64,000 bases of DNA from Streptococcus sp. GTDB lineage: Bacteria > Bacillota > Bacilli > Lactobacillales > Streptococcaceae. How positions within the stretch are numbered: position 1 is the first letter of the stretch; each line of letters opens with the position of its first letter. The notes under the pieces were generated by a model that was given only the letters and a program-made list of their open reading frames with translations, searched no databases and was not told where the DNA came from. The position numbers were made by a program, and so were the translations under genes. Where the stretch lies: contig JAUMZW010000006.1 in assembly GCA_030527925.1 (NCBI GenBank), positions 62,001-126,000 on the forward strand, written 5' to 3'. This document shows positions 59,201-64,000 of the stretch, in pieces.

Positions 59201-59738
59201 TTCACAATTATTAGAACAAGCTATAGCAGCTAAGCAAGGAAAAACTCAGCTAAGACAAAAAGGAAATACTGAGGTAAATCTTAAAATTGATGCTTATTTA
59301 CCAGCTGATTATATAACAGATGAACGACAAAAAATTGAAATCTATAAGCGTATTAGACAGATTGAACATCGAGATGATTATGTTGTGTTGCAAGATGAAC
59401 TAATTGACCGCTTTGGAGAGTATCCAGATCAAGTAGCATATTTACTTGAAATTGGATTATTGAAATCTTACTTAGATAAAGCCTTTACAGAGCTAATTGA
59501 GCGTAAAGATAGGGCTGTAGCAATTAGATTTGAAAAAATTTCACTAAATTACTATTTAACTCAAGACTATTTTGAAGCTTTATCGAAAACGAATTTAAAA
59601 GCTAAAATTGGTGAGAATAATGGGAAAATTGAAATTGTATTTGATTGTTATCGTAAGAAGGATTATGAAATTTTAGAAGAACTTATAAAATTTGGAGAAA
59701 TGTTAAGTGAGATTAAGGATAGAAAACAAAAAGAATAG
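56247..59738 (+). CDS. mfd: Transcription-repair coupling factor
   Basis: 1163-residue DNA translocase that removes stalled RNA polymerase and recruits UvrA. It has an N-terminal UvrB-like region (about 1-330), an RNA-polymerase-interacting domain around LSPGDYVVHNIHGIGQFLG (about 485-560), RecG-like helicase domains with Walker A GDVGFGKTEVAM (about 637-648), DEEQ box VIDEEQRFG and TATPIPRTLHMSM, motif VI QLRGRVGRSN, and a C-terminal UvrA-binding domain. Its tail overlaps the next gene's start by 32 bases. Confidence 0.98.
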   Translation: MDLITLFQKNNSIKEWNNSLKDKNRQLLMGLSLSSKAIAIATAYKSSRTPILVVTHSQNEADKLSSDLSSLIGEDNVYQFFADDAAAAEFIFSSLDRTVSRLNALDFLSLEKTGIVITTIVGTKIVLSDPKTYRQSHLSFSVGEEYLLQNISQKLINMGYKKVSKVTSPGEFSNRGDILDIFEIVSEMPYRLEFFGDEIDGIREFDCETQKSIDSLDKIQVSPASDIIFSEDDFQRAQEFFEKSLGDLSDESHRYISSIYDSVKDRYIHQDIRKFLSCFYQKEWTILDYLPKDTIVFFDDFQKIMDKHAKFEIEVANLLTDDLLQGKALPNLDYFAKNYKQLRHYKPATFFSNFHKGLGNIKFDKLYNLTQYAMQEFFNQIPLLVDEINRYQKSKATVIIQTDSKQSLERLRDNLLEYNLELPVTSQENIEEKESQLVTGNLLNGFYFADEKIVLITEREIYHKKIKRKVRRSNISNAERLKDYNELSPGDYVVHNIHGIGQFLGIETIEIHGIHRDYATIQYQNSDKISIPVDQIELLSKYVASDGKEPKINKLNDGRFQKTKQKVSKQVEDIADDLIKLYAERSQLEGYAFSPDDDNQREFDEDFSYAETQDQLRSIDEIKKDMESKHPMDRLLVGDVGFGKTEVAMRAAFKAVNDNKQVAILVPTTVLAQQHYENFRARFENFPINIDVLSRFRSKKEQSETLKKLKNGQVDILVGTHRILSNDVEFLDLGLIVIDEEQRFGVKHKEKLKLLKAKVDVLTLTATPIPRTLHMSMLGIRDLSVIETPPTNRYPVQTYVLENNFGIIREGIMRELDRGGQVFYVYNKVDTIDQKVSELQELVPEASIGFVHGQMTEIQLENTLLDFINGTYDVLVATTIIETGIDISNVNTLFIENADHMGLSTLYQLRGRVGRSNRIAYAYLMYRPDKVLSEISEKRLDAIKGFTELGSGFKIAMRDLSIRGAGNILGASQSGFIDSVGFEMYSQLLEQAIAAKQGKTQLRQKGNTEVNLKIDAYLPADYITDERQKIEIYKRIRQIEHRDDYVVLQDELIDRFGEYPDQVAYLLEIGLLKSYLDKAFTELIERKDRAVAIRFEKISLNYYLTQDYFEALSKTNLKAKIGENNGKIEIVFDCYRKKDYEILEELIKFGEMLSEIKDRKQKE

Positions 59739-61212
59739 GGTTGGACAAGCTAGCTTATTAATTATTATAAGTGGTTTAGTTTCAAAAATTCTAGCAGCTA
59801 TTTATCGAATACCTTATCAAAATATTGTTGGTGATAGAGGATTCTATGCTTATCAACAAATTTATCCTATTTTAGCTATTATATCGACTTTATCATTAAC
59901 AGCTTTCCCAAATATTTTATCTAGTCTGATGAACCATTCTAAAAAATATAATTTAAAGACAATTTTATTAATTGAGATTATAGTATGCTATACGGTATCT
60001 TTACTACTTTATGTTTTTAGAAATCCCTTAGCTATATTATTAGGAACTTCTCAATTTTCTCTGTCAATTATACTATTGTCTATATTGTTAATTTTGACAC
60101 CTTTTTTATCATTTTATAGGGGAATGGCTCAATCAGATGAAAATATGATACCGACATCAGTTAGTCAGGTGTTAGAGCAATTTGTTAGGATAGGTGTAAT
60201 CATTTTATCTGCAATAGGATACTCTATCTTTCATTGGACAATTTATCAAACAGCTAATTATGCTGTTTCAGGAAATCTTATAGCTAGTTTTTTTACATTG
60301 ATATATCTTAAAAAGCAATCTTCCTATCGTTTCAGAGATTATATCAGTCAAGGAAATTTTTCATTTACGGACTTAAAGTCTATCAGTTCTTCTACGTTGA
60401 TTTTTCTATTTTACTCTATCTATCTTTTGCTTTTTCAATTTTTAGATTCTTTATTGGTAAAATCTAATCTTGTACTAGGTGGTGTGGGAAATATTGAAGC
60501 TGAAGTTGTAAAAGGATTTTATGATAGAGGGCAGCCTATTATCCAATTTGGTTTAATCTTTTCGACAGCTATATTTACGAGTTTTTTACCTCTATTGACA
60601 AGAAAATACCATTCTGATTTACCGAGTTATCAAACAATCACTCAGGAATTATTCGAATTTATATTTTATGGAAATTTAGTTATAACTTTTGGGTTGATTA
60701 GTATCCTAGACAAAATAAATATCATACTCTTTAAAGAGAGTGGTAAGCTAATTAGTTTAGGTGTTTATTGTTGCTTGGTATTCTTATCTAGCACAGTTCA
60801 ATTTTTACATCAAAAATATTTTATAGAAGGAAAAAATCGTTCTTCTTTTATTTATCTTATGGTTGGGTTATTGCTTAAACTATGTTTAACACCACTATTT
60901 GTTATTTACTTTAATATTTTAGGAGCCTCAATATCTAGTGTAATAGCTTTTAGTTGTGTTTTGATACTATATTTAAAAACATCAAAGTTAGACTTACATT
61001 TCATGTATAATCTGAAATTTTATTTTTTATTATCTATTTTATTTTTCACTGTTAGTGGTTTATTATCTCTAATTCATGAAACTAATAGACTGATGCTACT
61101 TTTTATATTAATTGGAATAGTAGGTATTTCAGGAAGTATTTTTGCTTATTTTTGTCTTAAATTTTCGGTTTTTAAGAAAACGTTATGGCAATTTATACCA
61201 TTTGTAAAATAA
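59707..61212 (+). CDS. MATE/MVF-type polysaccharide or lipid II flippase-like protein
   Basis: 501-residue membrane protein with about 14 helices, of the polysaccharide-biosynthesis flippase group that includes SpoVB/YtgP/MurJ relatives. N-terminal [41 protein letters not shown] is the typical first helix and signature. The start is a GTG at 59707 inside the end of mfd, with GGAG about nine bases before; no later ATG precedes the first helix. In streptococci a flippase-like gene stands at this place after mfd. Whether it moves lipid II or another undecaprenyl-linked substrate cannot be told. Confidence 0.85.
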   Translation: MRLRIENKKNRVGQASLLIIISGLVSKILAAIYRIPYQNIVGDRGFYAYQQIYPILAIISTLSLTAFPNILSSLMNHSKKYNLKTILLIEIIVCYTVSLLLYVFRNPLAILLGTSQFSLSIILLSILLILTPFLSFYRGMAQSDENMIPTSVSQVLEQFVRIGVIILSAIGYSIFHWTIYQTANYAVSGNLIASFFTLIYLKKQSSYRFRDYISQGNFSFTDLKSISSSTLIFLFYSIYLLLFQFLDSLLVKSNLVLGGVGNIEAEVVKGFYDRGQPIIQFGLIFSTAIFTSFLPLLTRKYHSDLPSYQTITQELFEFIFYGNLVITFGLISILDKINIILFKESGKLISLGVYCCLVFLSSTVQFLHQKYFIEGKNRSSFIYLMVGLLLKLCLTPLFVIYFNILGASISSVIAFSCVLILYLKTSKLDLHFMYNLKFYFLLSILFFTVSGLLSLIHETNRLMLLFILIGIVGISGSIFAYFCLKFSVFKKTLWQFIPFVK

Positions 61213-61249
61213 AAATGATAAAATAAAAAAGATTTTAAGGAGTTATACA

Positions 61250-61519
61250 ATGCGATTAGATAAATATTTAAAAGTATCCAGAATTATTAAACGTCGTACA
61301 GTTGCAAAAGAAGTTTCTGATAAGGGGCGTGTAAAAGTAAATGGTATTTTAGCCAAATCTTCAACAGTCTTAAAAGTCAATGACACAATTGAAATACGTT
61401 TTGGAAATAAAGTTCTAACTGTGCGTGTTTTAGAAATGAAAGATAGTACAAAAAAAGAAGATGCAACAAAAATGTACGAAATTATAAGTGAAACAAAGGT
61501 TGAAGATAGAGATGAGTAG
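61250..61519 (+). CDS. rqcP: Ribosome quality-control S4-domain protein RqcP (YabO/Hsp15-like)
   Basis: 89-residue S4-domain protein: [62 protein letters not shown] (1-63). In Firmicutes RqcP works with RqcH to add C-terminal alanine tails to stalled nascent chains on free 50S subunits. ATG 61250 has AAGGAG upstream. The stop overlaps the start of the FtsB/DivIC gene by eight bases, so the two are coupled. Confidence 0.94.
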   Translation: MRLDKYLKVSRIIKRRTVAKEVSDKGRVKVNGILAKSSTVLKVNDTIEIRFGNKVLTVRVLEMKDSTKKEDATKMYEIISETKVEDRDE

Positions 61520-61883
61520 AAAAACGGTTGTTCAGTTAAATAATCAATATATTCAAGATGAACATTTAAGACAACGTTACCAAGATGAAAGAAATAGGAA
61601 AAACAACAGGCTTATGGGGTTTATACTAGTTGGTATAATATTACTTCTTATCTTACCAACATATAAACTCTACAAGAGTTATCTAACGTTACAAAAAAAT
61701 AAAATTGAGGTTGTTAAGTTAGAGAAAAAATATAGTGATTTAAAATCTGAAACAAAAGCGCAAAAAACATTAGCAAAACAGCTTAAAAATGAAGAATATG
61801 TTGCAAAATATGCGCGTGCTAAATATTATCTGTCAAAAACAGGCGAGGTAATATACCCAGTACCAAATTTTATACCAAAATAA
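61512..61883 (+). CDS. divIC: Septum formation initiator FtsB/DivIC
   Basis: 123-residue bitopic division protein: a cytoplasmic N-terminus (1-33), one membrane helix [18 protein letters not shown] (about 34-51), then an extracellular coiled coil (about 55-90) and [23 protein letters not shown], typical of the FtsB/DivIC family. It partners FtsL and DivIB at the septum. The frame is open from 61488, but ATG 61512, overlapping the rqcP stop, matches the family start [11 protein letters not shown]. Confidence 0.93.
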   Translation: MSRKTVVQLNNQYIQDEHLRQRYQDERNRKNNRLMGFILVGIILLLILPTYKLYKSYLTLQKNKIEVVKLEKKYSDLKSETKAQKTLAKQLKNEEYVAKYARAKYYLSKTGEVIYPVPNFIPK

Positions 61884-61884
61884 A

Positions 61885-62007
61885 ATGAATAATTTAATTG
61901 AAATAATAGAACAATTTTTATCATACTCAGATGAAAAACTTGAAGAACTGCATAATGTTAATCAAGAATTAAAAGATAATTTATATCATAATGAACAAGA
62001 TTTATAA
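61885..62007 (+). CDS. Small acidic protein (40 residues), unknown
   Basis: Begins MNNLIEIIEQFLSYSDEKLEEL and ends NEQDL; strongly acidic and likely helical. It starts one base after the divIC stop and ends just before the ribosome site of the next gene, filling the gap exactly. A tiny gene at this position is also present in other streptococci, as I recall from pneumococcus (between divIC and the beta-lactamase-like gene). There is no clear ribosome site of its own, so translation would be coupled. It may assist the division protein, but that is a guess. Confidence 0.7.
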   Translation: MNNLIEIIEQFLSYSDEKLEELHNVNQELKDNLYHNEQDL

Positions 62008-62016
62008 GGAGGACTA

Positions 62017-63303
62017 ATGAAAAAAATAGTTGCAGCAATGTTAATCATTTTTTTTCTTGTACCTCATCTAGTGATTAGTACAGAACATACTCAGCCATTA
62101 ACAAATGATGAAAAATATCAATTAACAGAAGATGTTGCAAAGGAAATTTCGTATTTTAGTAAGGTTCCGTCTAATCCTAATCTTTTTCATGATGTTGAAG
62201 TTTATAAAGATAGCAATTTAAAAATTTATGATAAAACATTGCATCAGGGTGATGATTTTATGATAAAACGTCTCTTTATTAATGATGAGACGGTTCCTGT
62301 TTTTGAATTATCAGATGGTAGTTATTTAGAAGCTAGTGTTCGTAATATTTACGATGATGAGGTTATTTCTTTAACAGATGTTAATGACAAATTATGGATT
62401 TCATCCTCTTTTACAGTATTCGATTCACCGTTTGTTAAAGGTAGTAAAACTATTCCTAGTGACTTAACAAGTTATAGCCAAGTATCTGTTATTCAAAAGG
62501 CAGAAACAAATCATGGTATTTACTATAAAATTCCAAATAAAGGATGGATCTCAGAAGATGATTTATCTTTTCAAGATAACCGAATATTAAAAGTACAAGA
62601 ATTATTGAATCAAAAATATAATAAATCAGATTATTCTATCTATGTTAAACAGCTATCAACAACTTTAACGGCATCTATCAATCCCAATAAGCAAATGTAC
62701 TCAGCAAGTATCGCTAAACTAGCAGTCCTATATGCTGTTCAAGAAAAAATAAAGACTGGTCAATTAAAGTTGACAGATATGTATAAATATAGTGATAACG
62801 TTAATACATTTGATGGTGCTTATGATCCAAGTGGAAGTGGAAAACTTCCTAAAATTCCAGATAATAATGAGTATTCAATTGAAACATTATTGCGAGCAGT
62901 GACTCAAAACTCAGATAATGTTGCGACTAATATTTTAGGATATTATGTATTAGGAGCATACAATTCTGAATTTTATAAGACCCTTCAGACGATATCTAAA
63001 AGTAGTTGGAGTGTAAAAGACAGGATAATGTCCTCAGAAATTGCAGGCAATATGATGGAAGCAATTTATCATCAAAATGGAGATATTATTCCCTACTTAG
63101 AAGCAACGGATTTTGATGGAGAACGTATCTCAAAAGATATTGCTATTCCAGTTGCTCATAAAATAGGAGATGCTTATGATTTCAAACACGATGTTGCCAT
63201 TGTTTATGCAGATAGTCCTTTTATCATTTCAATCTTTACAGATAAATCATCTTATGAGGATATTACTAACATCGCAAATGATGTTTATGATATATTAAAA
63301 TAA
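62017..63303 (+). CDS. Secreted beta-lactamase/PBP-like serine hydrolase
   Basis: 428-residue exported protein with signal peptide (about 1-22), an N-terminal domain with SH3-like repeats (about 60-195), and a C-terminal class A beta-lactamase fold. SxxK is SIAK (Ser231-Lys234, in MYSASIAKLAVLYAVQ), SxN-like SDN at about 299 in TQNSDNVATN, and the third motif reads HKIGD (about 382) in place of KTG. All three elements are near-normal, so activity on a wall peptide substrate is possible. ATG 62017 has AAGGAGG upstream. It lies between divIC and tilS, the normal streptococcal order. Confidence 0.88.
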   Translation: MKKIVAAMLIIFFLVPHLVISTEHTQPLTNDEKYQLTEDVAKEISYFSKVPSNPNLFHDVEVYKDSNLKIYDKTLHQGDDFMIKRLFINDETVPVFELSDGSYLEASVRNIYDDEVISLTDVNDKLWISSSFTVFDSPFVKGSKTIPSDLTSYSQVSVIQKAETNHGIYYKIPNKGWISEDDLSFQDNRILKVQELLNQKYNKSDYSIYVKQLSTTLTASINPNKQMYSASIAKLAVLYAVQEKIKTGQLKLTDMYKYSDNVNTFDGAYDPSGSGKLPKIPDNNEYSIETLLRAVTQNSDNVATNILGYYVLGAYNSEFYKTLQTISKSSWSVKDRIMSSEIAGNMMEAIYHQNGDIIPYLEATDFDGERISKDIAIPVAHKIGDAYDFKHDVAIVYADSPFIISIFTDKSSYEDITNIANDVYDILK

Positions 63304-63304
63304 A

Positions 63305-64000
63305 ATGTACCAAAAAATATTAGAAGATATAAAAAATAATCATCTTTTTGAAAATCAAAAAAAAGTACTGGTAGCCGTTTCTGGTGGTTTAGATTCAATG
63401 AATCTACTACAATTTTTATATAACTATCAAGATATATTAAAAATTGAAATAGGAATTGCACATGTAAATCATAAGCAAAGAAAAGAGTCCGATGAAGAAG
63501 AAAAATATTTGATGGAATGGGCTGCTAAACAAGGGATTCCTATTTATATCAGTCATTTTACTGGTGTTTTTTCAGAAGGAAAGGCAAGAAATTTTCGCTA
63601 TGATTTTTTTAAAAAGATAATGTCTTTACAGTCATATGATGCTTTAGTTACAGCACATCATAGAGATGACCAAGTTGAAACGATCTTTATGAGAATTATT
63701 AGAGGGAGTCTTTTACGTCATCTACATGGTATAAAAAGAGTATTACCATTTGGAGATGGAGTCATAATAAGACCTTTTCTTCCTTTTTCGAAAAAAGATT
63801 TACCAGACGTCTTTCATTTTGAGGACATCTCAAATCAAGAACTTTTTTATTTAAGAAATAGGATTAGAAATACATATATACCCTTGTTGAGAAATGAGAA
63901 TCTAAATATTGATCATCATATCCTACATCTATCTTATGAATCTGAAGTTTATTTGCAAGCTTTTAAAGACTTAACATCCTCTGTTGACATTAATAGTACG
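63305..64000 (+). CDS. tilS: tRNA(Ile)-lysidine synthetase, N-terminal part (runs off the window)
   Basis: Open from ATG 63305 to the last base; 232 codons of about 420 are visible. N-type PP-loop VAVSGGLDSMNLLQFL (about 23-38), IAHVNHKQR (about 51-59), and TAHHRDDQVETIFMRIIRGS (about 117-136), all typical. It forms lysidine at C34 of tRNA-Ile(CAU), switching its codon from AUG to AUA; essential. It starts one base after the preceding stop. Confidence 0.97.
   Translation, partial: MYQKILEDIKNNHLFENQKKVLVAVSGGLDSMNLLQFLYNYQDILKIEIGIAHVNHKQRKESDEEEKYLMEWAAKQGIPIYISHFTGVFSEGKARNFRYDFFKKIMSLQSYDALVTAHHRDDQVETIFMRIIRGSLLRHLHGIKRVLPFGDGVIIRPFLPFSKKDLPDVFHFEDISNQELFYLRNRIRNTYIPLLRNENLNIDHHILHLSYESEVYLQAFKDLTSSVDINST

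Overview
The window is chromosomal DNA of a low-GC, Streptococcus-like Firmicute, centred on the replication origin. The evidence is the gene order parB - oriC - dnaA - dnaN - DUF951 - ychF - pth - mfd - flippase - rqcP - ftsB/divIC - small ORF - serine hydrolase - tilS on the right, and htrA, rlmH, trpS, guaB, recF, pgsA and the ECF ATPases on the left. Further support comes from the cysteine-free L32/L33 pair, a CiaR-type site at htrA, ParB without ParA, and a T-box on trpS. I cannot name the species from sequence alone.

Region by region. 1-7.1 kb: the 3' end of argS, three tandem YitT-family membrane genes, aspS and hisS. 7.2-15.4 kb: an accessory belt with rpmF-rpmG, four decayed genes (a TMEM175-type channel, an AAA ATPase remnant, an S41 peptidase and a dtpT peptide transporter), a nucleoside phosphorylase, an XRE regulator/membrane-protein pair with tandem operators, an S51-like peptidase, and a MerR-PLDc_N-ABC transporter operon. 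15.5-18.9 kb: a small unknown gene and a divergent YhgE/TetR pair with two matching operators. 18.9-27 kb: rpsD with a structured leader, veg, dnaB, rplI, gdpP, mnmG and mnmA. 27.2-30 kb: serine dehydratase plus two phosphatases. 30-37 kb: two secreted wall hydrolases, the ECF energising module, pgsA and two M16-type peptidases. 37-39 kb: yaaA, recF and tRNA-Glu/tRNA-Asn. 39-51 kb: YfhO, an ABC-F protein, a fourth YitT, T-box-trpS, guaB, a sugar permease, tRNA-Arg, rlmH, htrA and parB. 51.2-53 kb: oriC around dnaA. 53-64 kb: dnaN to tilS, all rightward.

How it works together. DnaA boxes cluster on both sides of dnaA, and a CTA/TTA triplet tract next to the downstream boxes looks like a DnaA-trio unwinding element. 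ParB is encoded beside the origin, and three 15-of-16 matches to the parS consensus lie to its left: in hisS, in ecfA1 and in the rlmH/tRNA-Arg terminator. Together they form an origin-proximal segregation zone. Most long operons left of oriC run leftward and all genes right of it run rightward, so they are co-directional with replication. The exceptions are recF, trpS, guaB, the sugar permease, htrA, parB, sdaAB/sdaAA with their two phosphatases, rpmF/rpmG, and a few small genes.

The least ordinary content is a MerR regulator predicted to be tethered to the membrane and to end in a Cys4 zinc-ribbon, encoded with a PLDc_N peptide and an ABC transporter. The rest of the unusual content is the parS set, several long perfect palindromes, and the gene-decay belt. 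I found no IS element, prophage, CRISPR array or rRNA gene.
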